A stretch of 64,000 nucleotides of DNA from Meghimatium bilineatum (GCA_034231615.1 CM067304.1:20635589-20699588); one strand, 5' to 3'. Positions 11,388 to 23,184 are shown, counted from the stretch's first letter. Program-made: numbers and translations. Notes: generated by a model from the sequence alone, not told the origin.

Positions 11388-11995
11388 GGTTTGCGTCTGT
11401 GGGTTTCACCAATGGCCCACAAGACAAATCACCCATGCATCAGAAAACCTTAGTAGATGACATGCCGGTATATTGAAGTTATGTTCGTATAGAGGCTTCA
11501 TGGCATGTCATCTATACAATTATCATACTTTAATTTTATTGTTGTAATGTGGTTTATGTTTTTTTTTTTTAATGTATGCATCCTCTGTGGTTGGGACGGA
11601 GCCAGAGATGTACTGCGCAGCACTGGGGAGGAGGAAACTGACAGCACTGTTTTTTCCTATGGCTGATGCCCATCATAGAGACACACTAACTCAGGACGTG
11701 ACAATCATTCTGACTTGAACATTTGGTTGCATGCCTGAAGCAATAGAGAAGTTAGCCATAACCAGTAGTTAATTGGTGGCGGGCAATGAGCAAAGCGAAC
11801 CCTATCATGACTTAGTGGCTGGGAGCAGTGTATAGGTTGAAACCTACCTTCTTTGTGGTGCGATAAATATTTTCTGCCTCTGGCCCAGGGTAGGCCGAAA
11901 ATCCACAGACTTCCCAGCAATATAATGTCAGCAAAAAGGCATTGGGTCAAAAGGCATGATCCCATGGGCCGCTGGATCAGCAACCAACCAACCAA
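11388..11995 (+). mobile_element. Composite retroelement-like repeat R2, full copy
   Basis: The same sequence occurs at 58973-59545, and the head part at 19030-19165 and 51945-51984. It contains an imperfect foldback (GATGACATGCC at about 11457 and GGCATGTCATC at about 11502). A later segment (TGGCTGGGAGCAGTG ... GGTTGAAACC) in the sister copy is a better pol III box pair (TGGCTACAGTGG, GGTTCAAACC). The 3' end is (CAAC)n. This suggests a SINE-type element with a CAAC tail. Confidence 0.65.
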
Positions 11996-13334
11996 CCAGC
12001 CATTCTTACGTCCGGATATTGCCAGGACCCAAAATGGAAGTAAATAATAGCAACACTGTTTAAACTTCTTGCATGCTGTGCGAGGCGATTAATGAGATTT
12101 TGGAGTGAAATTGGCTGTTTATCCCATATAGCGAAAAGGTCATGAACTCGCATTTGACTGACGGATAGTACCACTAGTATGTAAAAGATGACACATCTAA
12201 GTCCGTTCTCCAAGTTACACCCTGCTAAAGTGCAGGAGTTTGAGAACGAACCCAGAAAAAGAAGAAATCCACTCTCAATCAAACGAGTATATGTGCATTC
12301 GATTCAAGCTCATCTGTTCACTCAATTCATTGAACGTCAAAATCAATTCCTTGAATCTCGGCAGTAAATCCACGTGACACCAAGTAGATTTGGACATGCT
12401 ATAGAGACAATCCACTCATGCCGACACTGCCCGTTTTAAATATTTGGAAAATCTATAACAACTGAGGTTGATGTACACTTGTATGAGAATACTTTCACAA
12501 GACTATTTTTTATACAATGTTAAAGCAATCTCACTTATTGCTTAATTTTTATCCTTTTTTAACTATTTGTTGACAGTTTCTTTTTTGTGTGTGAAAAAGT
12601 CCTTAAGGTTGAAACGTTGAAAGTGTCTTGTATACTGTTATCTGTGTTTTCTATATCCGTATCCCATATCCTGATATTCTGTGCGTGCATTGTAAAGCTG
12701 ATTATCCTTGTGTTTTATGTAAGTACTATTGTTAAATATTTGGTAGCATAAACTAAGAATCAGATGCCACAACTGCTCCAGTAAAATGAGTCCCAGACAT
12801 TGTAGATCTGATGTAACACCCTCGATCCACATACTGGGAAGTAACTGTCCTATATGCTCCGTCGTGAATCTAGTACATATCGTGTACTAAAAAACTACGC
12901 TAGAGGGCTCGTAAATCAAGGACCCCCTTATTTACGCTGAAAAAACGTCACAAAAATATGTCACGAAATATGACGAAATTATGCACGAATTAATGTCCTT
13001 TTCATTATGTAAAAAGCATCACTTCGTACGGAAGCCGTAATTACGACCCTGGTTAAGACCCTTTTGACATCACTCTACGTATCAAAACATTATCAGCACG
13101 AATCGCTACTTCCCTCCCTATTCCCATCATTGCCCATAGAATCAACCAGGGTTACCAATTTATTTTACTTTTATTTTGAATCTCTCTTCGTGTGATCGAT
13201 GTCAATAACATTTTTATCTCCCTTTAACTATGTCCTGGATTAGTCTACCTGTGACTCACCTGAATTTTTCTTACCTGTATGAACTTGTCGCAAAAACCTG
13301 AATATTAAGAAGACTGGCTCCTTACAACTATTTT
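11996..13334. other. Non-genic stretch with R1 and R3 remnants
   Basis: About 12110-12258 resembles a plus-strand R1 3' end (GTGCAGGAGTTTGAGAACGA, then a GAA-rich tail). About 12600-12735 is an R3 copy inverted relative to 2260. The rest, 12736-13334, is AT-rich with no recognised signal. Confidence 0.5.
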
Positions 13335-13577
13335 TTTTAAAACAGAAGCTAACAAATTTTGGACATATAAAAAGACAATAGTTTGGAAAGATTAATCATG
13401 AAGGGAAAATTCCAGGCAAGAGAACAAGAGGCAAACTAAGACTACGATGGACACATGACATCGTAGGCCTTTTGAACTTGACACTAGAAAAAGCTCCACA
13501 GCTTGCACAGATCCGAGAGACTTACATAGTGGTTGTCAGGGCAACGTTCTGTAAAGGACCTGTCACGCAGATCGTCT
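13335..13577 (+). pseudogene. Non-LTR retrotransposon C-terminal fragment
   Basis: Translation contains KIPGKRTRGKLRLRWTHDI followed by TLEKAPQLAQIRETYIVVVR and a stop. This is the basic tail of a LINE ORF2, and the related fragments at 50200-50425 and 19160-19290 share QLAQIREAY/QLAQKLKD-like ends. The RT core is missing. Confidence 0.65.
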
Positions 13578-13649
13578 GAATATTATATTTCCTATTGACC
13601 ACGACATTGCTATTACCTGGTCCCGGTAGTGTGATAGCAAAATCGATTT

Positions 13650-13923
13650 CTTCTTCTGCGTTCGTTCTCAAACTCCTGCAGATTAGCAGGATGTAGTCCG
13701 GAGAACGGAATGCGTTGTGTCATGCTTTACAGCATTTATGCGATATCTGCGCCTTTCTGCCTGACACATCTGACTACAGCATGGCGTTGGATTACTGACC
13801 CTATATGAAATGGGACAGCCAACTCCATCCCATAACCTCCTTAGTCGCCTTTTACGTCATGCGTGGAAGGTAAACAGTGTTGCTATTCTTTGCTCCCCTT
13901 TCAGGCACCGGCATACACGGGCG
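13650..13923 (-). mobile_element. SINE-like repeat R1 with 13-bp TSD
   Basis: It is flanked by identical GCAAAATCGATTT copies at 13637-13649 and 13924-13936. Read on the minus strand it starts CGCCCGTGTATGCCGG and ends ...CTGCAGGAGTTTGAGAACGA followed by a short GAA-rich tail. A variable-length direct repeat plus a simple-sequence tail indicates retroposition. Other copies are at 25768, 44722 and 63492. No clear pol III boxes were seen, so the SINE call is an inference from size, tail and TSD. Confidence 0.85.
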
Positions 13924-13936
13924 GCAAAATCGATTT

Positions 13937-14050
13937 AAGCCACTATTACCTGGTCCCGGTAGTGTGATAGCACATTCAATTTTAGCCGTTATTACCTGGT
14001 CCCGGTAGTGTGATAGCACAATCGATTTTAGCCGTTATTATCTGCTATCA
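13937..14050. repeat. Direct repeats of a 44-bp unit
   Basis: TTATTACCTGGTCCCGGTAG + TGTGATAGCACAATCGATTT occurs at about 13942 and 13986, and once before the R1 insertion (about 13612). R1 therefore inserted inside this small tandem array. Confidence 0.75.
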
Positions 14051-14079
14051 AGTTCAGTATATCTGAGCTGTTTTAAGTC

Positions 14080-14510
14080 TATAGGAGCTGTATGAAGTCT
14101 ATTGAAGCTGTATTAGTCTATTGGAGCTGTATTAGTCTATTGGAGCTGTATTTAGTCTATGTAATTAGTTTTAAATTTATGGGGTCTGTATTAGGTATAT
14201 GAAAATTGTATTAAGTCTGTGGGAGCCGTATTATATTTATGGGAGCTGTATTATATCTATGGGAGCTGTATTATATCTATGGGAGCTGTATTATATCTAT
14301 GGGAGCTGTATTAAGTTAGGTATATGCGAGCTGTATTAAGTATATGAAAGTTGCACTACGTTAAGTGTATGGGTGCTGGATTAAGTATATGGGAGCTGTA
14401 TTAAGTTAGGTATATGCGAGCTGTATTAAGTATATGCAAGTTGTACTACGTTAAGTGTATGGGAGCTGTATTATATCTATGGGAGCTGTATTCAGTTAAG
14501 AGTATACAGT
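14080..14510. repeat. Degenerate roughly 20-bp minisatellite
   Basis: Many copies of TATGGGAGCTGTATTATATC and variants (AAGT, TTAGG insertions) are present. Some larger blocks (AAGTTAGGTATATGCGAGCT) are repeated, showing higher-order duplication. Confidence 0.85.
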
Positions 14511-14609
14511 ATGAAATTACTAGTGCCTAAAATAATTATCTGAAGATATCTTGAGAACCTCTCATATATCAAATCTCATATAAAAGGCTAACATACGACA
14601 TGTATCGGA

Positions 14610-14795
14610 CAACGTAAATCTAGCATAAAATGATTCTCATACTAAACAAATCTTCCATAAAATGATTCTCCAACGTAACAAATCTTGCATAAAATGATTC
14701 TCCAACGGAACAAATCTTGCATAAAATGATTCTCCAACGGAACAAATCTTGCATAAAATGATTCTCCTACGTAATAAATCTTGTACAAGATAAAT
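14610..14795. repeat. 32-bp minisatellite
   Basis: About five copies of CAAATCTTGCATAAAATGAT + TCTCCAACGGAA are present. The minus-strand frame through it is a repeat artefact. Confidence 0.85.
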
Positions 14796-14984
14796 ATCAC
14801 TGAAGTAAATATCAGTGGAAGGAAAATAAATTGAATATTTAAAAAAAATACATTTTATGATGAGGTGCATTCCTTTCAAACACGAACTTTAGTCTAATTA
14901 GATTTATCAGAGCTGCTACCATTAAAACTAATGAAAGTTGTGGTTCATGTAGTTCTTGTACCACAACTCTGGTAAATATATAAA

Positions 14985-15115
14985 TTGGTTCAGTAGTTGA
15001 ACGGTATAGAGCACGTTACGGGTTACCAAGGTAGCATGTTCAAACCCCGTCGCAGACAGTTGAGGATCCAGAACGTTCAGAAAGCAATGGCGACATACTG
15101 AAGGTATATATATAT
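14985..15115 (+). mobile_element. tRNA-like SINE head or tRNA pseudogene
   Basis: TAGTTGAACGGTATAGAGC resembles a pol III A box region and ATGTTCAAACCCC a B box, spaced as in a tRNA. The sequence continues CGTCGCAGAC and then unrelated DNA. It lacks a convincing acceptor stem, so I call it a tRNA-derived SINE head and not a functional tRNA. Confidence 0.55.
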
Positions 15116-15760
15116 TGTTTAGAAAATCATTTCAGCCAAAATTGCGGGGTTGTTCCCTACATCCTAAATAGAGTATTTCGCCAACATTTTCGCTGATAAA
15201 TATTATAGAAGACAGATTTCGTATTCAGAAAATATTAGATTTATTTGAATGTATTAGAAACAGACATCAATTTACAAGTTCCTTATCTCCTTCATCAGTT
15301 CCCATCAATTCCATAATCGTTCATCAGTCTCGCAAAATTGATAATTGTTGTATTCGTCCTCTATGGATGGATGGGTTCGGTTGTGTCTTGTCTAAACATC
15401 ACTTATGTACTGATCTCCCTCAGAGTCAATAATCGTGATTGATCCAACTTTTCCCGTGTTTGTCGTTGGCTGGCAACACAAAGTATACGCAATAATCAGT
15501 TGTATCACCCACATGATTGACTGTGTGAAATCAGCACGCATGGCCTTTATAATGCAGAAGGACTTGAACAGTGAATAACATATCTTGTATGTCGTCTCTT
15601 AGAGGGGCACTTAACTGGAGGTCGTGGTGGCTGGATTACCATAACCGTGACTGCAGTTATTTTTAATGGTTGTAAAACTCTAATTAAATCGAATTGGACT
15701 AACATCTACGGTTGAGAGAAGCGTGCCTCACCATAAGAGATATATTTCACTTAACCAACT
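15116..15760. other. Non-genic stretch
   Basis: I recognise no coding, RNA or mobile-element signal here. Confidence 0.4.
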
Positions 15761-15763
15761 CTC

Positions 15764-15990
15764 AGAGGAGCTCAGACAGTGAGCATGCCTACTATCACCG
15801 GATTACTGCGTGTCAGGTTCGAAACGAAGTCCGGACAAAAAAAACACAACCATGATTGTGATTTCTGGCCTGACACGACGCCCCATTCAGTCGGCCCAGC
15901 TGTAAATAGGTACCTGACGCATGCGTTATGGGAGATAAATACAGCAAGGAAAGGAACTAGTAACCTTACCTAATAGTTGCTGTGGCTTAG
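15764..15990 (+). mobile_element. tRNA-derived SINE with shared central domain
   Basis: The head has a strong B box CAGGTTCGAAACG, preceded by an A-box-like GCTCAGACAGTGAGC. Then comes an A-rich linker and, at 15895-15914, CCCAGCTGTAAATAGGTACC. This last block is almost identical to 27205-27224 in another SINE with a different head. Sharing a central domain with different tRNA heads is typical of SINE superfamilies. The 3' end is not defined. Confidence 0.75.
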
Positions 15991-16975
15991 TACATGAAGA
16001 ATTATCTTTATCCCCGACGCCAGGTTTCTGCCATGGGACCTACCTTAACCTTAACTATCTCAAGACAAATCTCGCATACAATAAATATGTACAAGATCAG
16101 TCTCATACAGTACACATCGATAAATGTGTACAAGATCAGTCTCATACAGTACACATCGTGTGTAGGAAAAACACAAGACACATGTCGCGTAACATAACTA
16201 TCGCACAAGATCAATTTCGTGAAATATGAATCTCGCATGAATATCGTATAGAAACATCGAACTTTTGTTAAAACTTTTAAAATTTTCGATATAAACTCTC
16301 ATATTAAGATGCACCACTGGTCTTAAACCAATGACTATACCATTTAAATATTGATGCTTAAAAACAATTTTTTTCTCAATGCAAAGAAAACTAATGCAGG
16401 AGAACAAAAGTGGACTGATACTAACTATAACCATTAAGAAATTGTTCAAAGAACAAAACAGAAAATTTCTACTACATTTAATATCTCTGGTTATCATCAT
16501 CGTAAGAGATTGCTCAGAAAAGATCAGAAAGAAATTAGTGCTGGCTCTAAAAAAAAAACCCAAGAAAATTTTCTGCAAAGACCGGAAAGAAATTAACGCT
16601 AGCTCTATAAAAACATCACATGGGGATTTCTCAACAGAGATCCGAAAGAAATTAGCAATGACATTTTAAAAAAACATCACAGTTGAAACATATATCGCAA
16701 GAGGCAAACAAAAAACTAAAAGTACAACTATTAAGAAGCTATATTTTCCAGTGACAACATATGGTTGTGAGATGTGTGCAATGATAACTGTAATACAGAA
16801 TGAAATATCAGTATTTGAAATGAAAAGTTATAGAAGAATTATAGAAATATCATAAACAGAGAGATGATTCAAATCTGAAGTACGCAAAGAGCTGAACATA
16901 GACAAAAGCTTGGCTTCTCAAAACCCCGCAAAAATAACGCAGGATTGCATAATTTCGGCATACGAAAAGACACAA
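15991..16975. other. Non-genic stretch upstream of LINE ORF
   Basis: A 41-bp duplicated block lies at 16083-16165 (GTACAAGATCAGTCTCATAC). About 16370-16670 holds repeated TCAGAAAGAAATTA/ATCCGAAAGAAATTAGC blocks with A-rich spacers. About 16735-16880 has decayed LINE-like similarity on the plus strand (GAGATGTGTGCAATGATAAC). No endonuclease domain is seen, so the following RT is 5'-truncated. Confidence 0.5.
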
Positions 16976-17032
16976 TGATTTAGAAATATTCATCATGGAG
17001 GGAAAAGTGACCTAAAAGAACCGAAGCAAATA

Positions 17033-18595
17033 ATGGAAAGATGGCAACAATATTTCAAGCAACTACTAAATCTAAAGGAAGGAGAGGAAGACACAACAAG
17101 AAACACTACAGCAGCGAACCTAGAACCATATATACTACTATCGGAAATAGAAAATGCAATAAACAAAGCACCAATGAACAAGGCAGCAGGCTCTGATAAT
17201 ATACAAACAGAACTTATCAAAGCAGCAGCAGAGAGCGGTAAAAAATGGCTACACAGACTTTTTAATGTAATGTGGAAAAAACAAGAGACACCAGAAGACT
17301 GGAGGAACGCGATAATCATTCCCATATGGAAGAAAAAAGGCAGTAAGAGAGACTGCACAAAATACAGAGGGATATCTTTACTAAGCCACACAGGAAAAAT
17401 TTTTAACAAAATATTGGAGCAACGACTACGAACATATATTGAACCACAACTTCAAAACACCCAAATGGGCTTCCGTAAGAACAAAAGCTGTACGGATGCT
17501 ATTTTTACACTTAGACAACTAACAGAAAGAGCCACAGAAAACAACAAAGAATTATATATCGCATTCGTAGACCAAGAAAAGGCATTCGACAGAGTAGACA
17601 GACAACAACTATGGAAAACACTATCAATATACGGAGTACCAGAACATTTAATCAACATATGCAAGGGCATTTATGCAAATAGCCAATGTGCAGTAAGAAC
17701 AAATGCAGGTGTGTCCAATAAGTTCCAAATCCAATCAGGAGTTCGCCAGGGGTGTGTCCTATCCCCTCTACTTTTTATAACATATATCGACCACATCTGT
17801 AAACTAACAAGTACCAACGAAGAAGATAACATAAAAGACAAATTGAACGAACTACTCTTTGCAGACGACCAAGTACTAATAGCAACATCAGAAGAACAAT
17901 TGCAGGACCATATGAACAGACTCCACACAACATGTAAAAAATTCAACATGAAGATCAATATTGAAAAGACCGAAATAATGGCAATAGCAAAGAAAGAAAG
18001 AAATATCACCATCTCCATCGATGATAAACACCTTAAACAAGTAAATGAGTTCACTTACTTAGGAAGCATTATATCGAGTGAAGGGAAAACCAGTAAAGAG
18101 ATACAAAATAGATGCAACAAAACATACCAGATCCTAGGACAGATGACACGCATTTTCAAGAACAAAAATGTAAACATAGACACTAAAGTTGCATTATACA
18201 AGACTATTATTATTCCATCACTATGCTACCAGTGCCAAACCTGGACAATGACAGCACAAGATAAAAGAAAAATAGTGACAACAGAAATGACATGTCTACG
18301 AAGAATACTCGGAGTGTCATTAAGAGATAGAATTAGAAACGATAACATCAGACAGATAACCAAAACAATACCAGTATTGGAACACATCAAAAGACGGCAG
18401 ATCAAGTGGTTTTCACACGCTTCCAGACTACCGACATATAGCATGCCACAGATGGCCATGACACATAGACATAACGGTTATAGGGCCAGAGGCAGACCAT
18501 GTAAAAGATGGATCACAGAAATCAAAGAAGCCACGGGAACAAGCTTACAAACAGCGCACAAGAAGGCCATCTCCAGAGAACTCTTCCACCCCTGA
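17033..18595 (+). CDS. Non-LTR retrotransposon reverse transcriptase, 5'-truncated but open
   Basis: An RNA-dependent DNA polymerase used for target-primed integration. The frame is open from 16979 (TGA at 16976) and I start at the first ATG. Visible features are NKAAGSDNI (about 50-56, motif 0/1), FVDQEKAFDRV with catalytic D180, GVRQGCVLSPLLF (236-248), and LLFADDQ with catalytic D278-D279. A YLGSIIS thumb-region motif follows, then a C-terminal segment with QIKWFSHASRL and GRPCKRWITEI. No AP-endonuclease precedes it, so the element is truncated at the 5' side; a full ORF2 of this type is usually near 900-1000 residues. The RT core has no stop or frameshift, which suggests a young copy. Fragments of the same family lie at 10085, 10835 and 51160. 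The architecture fits RTE/CR1-like ORF2 tails; the clade is not fixed. Confidence 0.9.
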   Translation: MERWQQYFKQLLNLKEGEEDTTRNTTAANLEPYILLSEIENAINKAPMNKAAGSDNIQTELIKAAAESGKKWLHRLFNVMWKKQETPEDWRNAIIIPIWKKKGSKRDCTKYRGISLLSHTGKIFNKILEQRLRTYIEPQLQNTQMGFRKNKSCTDAIFTLRQLTERATENNKELYIAFVDQEKAFDRVDRQQLWKTLSIYGVPEHLINICKGIYANSQCAVRTNAGVSNKFQIQSGVRQGCVLSPLLFITYIDHICKLTSTNEEDNIKDKLNELLFADDQVLIATSEEQLQDHMNRLHTTCKKFNMKINIEKTEIMAIAKKERNITISIDDKHLKQVNEFTYLGSIISSEGKTSKEIQNRCNKTYQILGQMTRIFKNKNVNIDTKVALYKTIIIPSLCYQCQTWTMTAQDKRKIVTTEMTCLRRILGVSLRDRIRNDNIRQITKTIPVLEHIKRRQIKWFSHASRLPTYSMPQMAMTHRHNGYRARGRPCKRWITEIKEATGTSLQTAHKKAISRELFHP

Positions 18596-18650
18596 CGCTG
18601 CAAGGCAAACAAGGGACACAGCGTATAGATAGATAGATAGATAGAGGGAA
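18596..18650 (+). repeat. LINE 3'UTR and short GATA tail
   Basis: A 20-30 bp 3'UTR (CGCTGCAAGGCAAACAAGG) is followed by TATAGATAGATAGATAGATAG. A simple (TAGA)n 3' terminus is expected for RTE-like elements. The same junction precedes the large array at 10526. Confidence 0.85.
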
Positions 18651-18770
18651 AAGTTCAAGACAAGAGATGAGGCCGACCAAGACTACTATGGACACGGAAT
18701 ATGAGATACATCCTGAATCCTGATTCTTGTGTCTTGATTCTTCTTGATTCATGATTAGAAACTGGCCTCA
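18650..18770 (+). pseudogene. Fragment of LINE C-terminal tail
   Basis: GGGAAAAGTTCAAGACAAGA and GGCCGACCAAGACTACTATG correspond to the GKxxxKRxRGRPRLxW tail seen at 13380-13450 and 50270-50310. It abuts the GATA tail and is very short. Confidence 0.45.
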
Positions 18771-18771
18771 C

Positions 18772-18840
18772 AGCATGTGTGGCACTGGCCTCACAGCATG
18801 TGGGGCATTCCCATAAGTGTTCCGCCCTCTGTTCCAGCAA
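18772..18840 (-). pseudogene. C-terminal scrap of RNase H family ORF
   Basis: The minus strand encodes EQRAEHLWECPTCCEA. The same EQLWTCPVC motif follows the RNase H ORF at 43650-43690, indicating a second, degraded copy of that element's 3' end. Confidence 0.55.
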
Positions 18841-19029
18841 ACATCCGACTCAATGGTGTTTCGAGTCTAATGTCGCCGAAATAGACGTCGACATCAGGGC
18901 ACAACTCTGGCCCCAGTGACAAGTTTCTTTGTTGTTCCACCCACCCACGCCGTACCCATAACTAGTTCAAGCACAACGTCGGCGTGTCGGAACAACATGG
19001 TAACTGTTATCGAAGGTTACGACTTCGGG

Positions 19030-19290
19030 GTTGTATAGATGACATGTCATGAAGCTTCTATAAGAAGATAACCTCAATATAAAGGCATGTCATCTACTAA
19101 GGTTTTCTGTTGCATGGTTGGTTTGTCTAGTGAGCCATTGGTGAGACCCACAGACGCAACCCACATCCTGAATATGACAAGGGAAGAAACAATACAGCTT
19201 GCACAGAAACTAAAAGATAACAAAGTGGCAGTGAAGACAACATTCTGCAATGATACATCAAATAGAAGGTACACATACATCAGTTGACAC
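19030..19290. repeat. R2 head (minus) joined to LINE tail (plus)
   Basis: 19030-19165 is the complement of the R2 head, including the GATGACATGTC/GGCATGTCATC foldback and GAGCCATTGGTGAGACCCAC. Immediately after it the plus strand encodes LNMTREETIQLAQKLKDNK, a LINE C-terminal tail like those at 13480 and 50330. Confidence 0.65.
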
Positions 19291-20087
19291 ATTCTTTATA
19301 TCATTTACAAGCCCCCACCATTATGCCATCGTCACTCATTTTTAATTATCGATCAAAGCACATTTCCAATCCAATTTTTAAACAATAAAACCTACCTCAA
19401 GCTCATTTAAAGCATAAAAACTTGTATATAAAATACATTATAGCTTTCTTTTTGACTGTACTTCATCCTAGGAAATGCCTGAATCCACTTCCTTCCCTTA
19501 ACGTGTGTCACACAATGCCACTAATAGAGAAGCTAATGCTGGTATCGATTTAATTCCATGGAAGTTCCGGATTCTGTATGATACAAAAGAAATATTTTTA
19601 AAGAATGATAACCGATCACCTATTAGATGCGAAGTAGCCAACGACATGGTCATAATTTTAACGATTGCCACTTATAAAAAGTTACGGCAATTTTAACGAG
19701 CTTCGGGCAGCCATTTTCTTCCAATGAATGATTATTTAAACGGTAATAACATCTGTGTTACTAAGATTATATTCAAAATATTTATGAATATATGCAAATT
19801 AGCAAACGAACCGAAATTGTGCAAAACTGAAATGTGCATATATTTCAGCGCAGCTGAACGCTATCAACGCAACGTACTTACGCACAGATCGATCAAATGA
19901 CAAAGGGAAACACTGTATATACAAATATTTATAAATATATGTTTATTAGCTAATGCACTAAAAATATGCAGGAACTAAAGGTGCATCTATGGCAGCGCAG
20001 TTTTAAGCAGTCAGCGCAACATAATTACAATGAAGTAGATGAAACCACAAAGTGAAATCCACAGTAACTATTTAAGTTAAATTTGAC
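19291..20087. other. Non-genic AT-rich stretch with diverged direct repeat
   Basis: A loose direct duplication of about 130-150 bp is visible: ATTTATGAATATATGCAAATTAGC... at 19780 versus ATTTATAAATATATGTTTATTAGC... at 19927, each followed by GCAGCGCAG-like text. No coding signal was found. Confidence 0.4.
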
Positions 20088-20300
20088 AGCACGTTGTGCC
20101 GATGTCCGAAAGGGAACAGAAAATAACGATACCTGTATCTGCCATGCATATCGCAGGAGGCGACAAAGGAGGTTTGAAGGGTAAAGTTAGTTGTCTCGTC
20201 CCATACAGGGTTAAAGTCACCCAAAATCCATGGTGAAGACAAATGTTTCGAGCCGAAACGCGCAGATAAACTGTAAATCATGGAACAACGTATTTCTTTT
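20088..20300 (+). repeat. R1 copy, plus strand, degenerate
   Basis: Blocks GTCCGAAAGGGAACAG, GCCATGCATATCGCAGGAGG and AAACTGTAAATCATGGAACA match R1 in order. It is an old copy with many substitutions. Confidence 0.55.
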
Positions 20301-20590
20301 TATAGACTCATCATCATCAAGTGCCGTGCCGAGTGGCGTTGACGATCATATTTCTCCATGTACATCGATCTCCCATATATGTCATCATCTCTGTTGGTGT
20401 TGTCAATCGAAGCCATTTAGTCAAACTGTCCAATATCTTTTCTCTGGGTCTTCCCCTTGATCTTTTTCCTTCTATCTTTCCTGTTGTCACTATATTTTCA
20501 ATGCCTCCTCTTCTCATTATGTGCCCAATAAATGTTGACTATCTTTTTCTTATAATGCATTTTGTATACTAATTTTATAGGCACCATCAT
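20300..20590 (-). pseudogene. Non-LTR retrotransposon C-terminal fragment
   Basis: The minus strand encodes MRRGGIENIVTTGKIEGKR, then SRGRPREKILDSLTKWL, then a GDRCTWRNMIVNATRHGT end and stop. This is the tail of a widespread metazoan LINE family (E-x-x-V-T-T-G-K-IEGKRSRGRPRE, ending in W-x-x-MI-x-x-A-x-x-HGT). The RT core is absent. Confidence 0.8.
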
Positions 20591-20934
20591 GCTAATCTGC
20601 AGGAGTTTGAGAATGAAAGAAGAGATTGAAGGAAAAATAATAACAGCTAATTCTCGAACAGTGTTGTGGCAGAATTATCTGAATCGTAACCTCCGTTATT
20701 TTGTATTAGCAGACTCGCTGGTATAACCAAAGGGGGTCAGGTCAAGTAATGTTTATAGACAACAATACTAACAATACAAACCCAATAAGACAACACAATT
20801 CAAACAATCAAACAACATAATGATAACATACTGAAACAAGCACAGGATTTTAAATATATGTGGTTGTTATATATAAGTTTTTTTTTTTTTTATAATTCTT
20901 TATTAAGTAGTTTAAAATACCAAGTGGTATTTGA
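20591..20934. other. Non-genic stretch with R1 tail scrap
   Basis: 20597-20640 has GCTAATCTGCAGGAGTTTGA followed by a GAA-rich tail, the 3' end of an R1-type element. The rest has no signal; a poly-T run lies at 20878-20891. Confidence 0.5.
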
Positions 20935-21160
20935 TGAATTTAGCTAATCAATGCATGTAATAATTTAACATCAGTTTACAAGTTCAATGCATGTAATAAT
21001 TTAACATCAGTTTGGAGGTTCAATGTCTAATAATTTAACATCAGTTTGGCTGTTCAATGTCTGTAATAATTTAACATCAGTTTAACGGGCAATGCCTGTA
21101 ATAATTTAACATCAGTTTAGCGGGTAATGCCTGTAATAATTTAACGTCAGTTTGACAGGC
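20935..21160. repeat. About 35-bp minisatellite
   Basis: Six or so copies of TGTAATAATTTAACATCAGT + TTGGCGGTTCAATGCC-type units are present. Confidence 0.8.
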
Positions 21161-21279
21161 TAGTAAAAATTACTTGTCGAGCGAATGTGACCCCTGAAGT
21201 GTATTATGCTCACCTCTGTACTGGAAAAAGTCTGGGGCGCCACAATTGACCCGGGGAAAAAATCGAATGTCTTGACGGC

Positions 21280-21535
21280 ATTCTTCTCAGATAATTTTAC
21301 TCCTGTGTATTGTCGAGGCCTGAAATGGGAGCAGAGAAGAACAACGCTTTGGCCTGCCATGCATGTCACAAGTCACAAAAGGCAAATAGGGAGGTTTTGG
21401 AAGTGGGATTGCCTGTCCTTTTCCGTAGATAACCAGTGACCCAGATACTATACTGAAGTCCGATGTGTCTTACCGAAATGTGTAGATATCGCATATACGC
21501 CGTAAACCATGACACAACGTATTCCGTTTAAGGAA
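21280..21535 (+). repeat. R1 copy, plus strand
   Basis: It contains GGCCTGAAATGGGAGCAGAG, GCCTGCCATGCATGTCACAA, CGATGTGTCTTACCGAAATG and AACCATGACACAACGTATTC in R1 order. A further R1 tail scrap (TTTGCAGGGGTTTGAGAACG) is at 21826-21850, after the R4 segment, so R4 may have inserted into R1. Confidence 0.6.
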
Positions 21536-21589
21536 CTCACAGACTAAGGAACTCTAACGAGTTCTAGAGGATTTACTTCATTTTATTCA

Positions 21590-21745
21590 TGTTTTCTCAT
21601 GTGTATTGTGCGCCTCTCAACGAATATGTACGCCGTCTGTCAAGAGCACCATTCACAGCACGTAACTCCGTAACTTCAAGCGATAATTTCCAGAGATCTC
21701 CGAAAAAATGCACTTATACACAAGACGAGACAGTCCGGGATCGAA
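21590..21745 (+). repeat. Dispersed repeat R4, copy 1
   Basis: It is shared with 41450-41600 and 51715-51835: CCTCTCAACGA, CAAGAGCACCATTCACAGCA, CGTAACTC, and CCAGAGATCTCCGAAAAAATG. The class is unknown. Confidence 0.6.
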
Positions 21746-21954
21746 TTTGCAACTTCTTGAGCATAAGAAAATTGGATAACCACTATTAAAGATAGATTTA
21801 CAATGGATTCTCCTGCCTACATTGCTAATTTGCAGGGGTTTGAGAACGCGCACAGATGAATGCTTTAGATCATTTTAGAACCTTCTTGTACGAGAGACGC
21901 CAACTATAGCACCAATGAACGGAGAGGGGAGTGGAATTCTTATCTCTTGCTTAT

Positions 21955-22866
<912 letters not shown>

Positions 22867-22939
22867 CAAATAGAATAGTAATATTATGAGATGGAAGGTT
22901 ACATTTTAGTAGAGTGCACCATTATAACAAGAGACAGAG

Positions 22940-23130
22940 ATGCTGGAGGTTTGTTTCAGCCAACAACCGCCCCTTACCCCCTTTCAAGTCTCAGTGGTGC
23001 GCAAGTGAACTATATGCCGCACATTCATAATCACTGCTATTGATCAAAGTAACCCAGAAGATATGCTAAAATCGGATGTATTTCACATAAACGCGCAGAT
23101 ATCGCACACTGCAAATAATACCACATCTCA
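22940..23130 (+). repeat. Very diverged R1 remnant
   Basis: CCCCTTTCAAGTCTCAGTGG, AAATCGGATGTATTTCACAT and GCGCAGATATCGCACACTGC match R1 landmarks in order. Confidence 0.4.
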
Positions 23131-23184
23131 TTTCGTTTTCTTGACTACATATTATGCAATATATTAGGTGTCATGCAAAAATAA

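Noticed and set aside
14985..15060. Functional tRNA gene
   Set aside because: A/B-box-like text is present, but I could not form a proper acceptor stem and anticodon arm; it fits a SINE head better.
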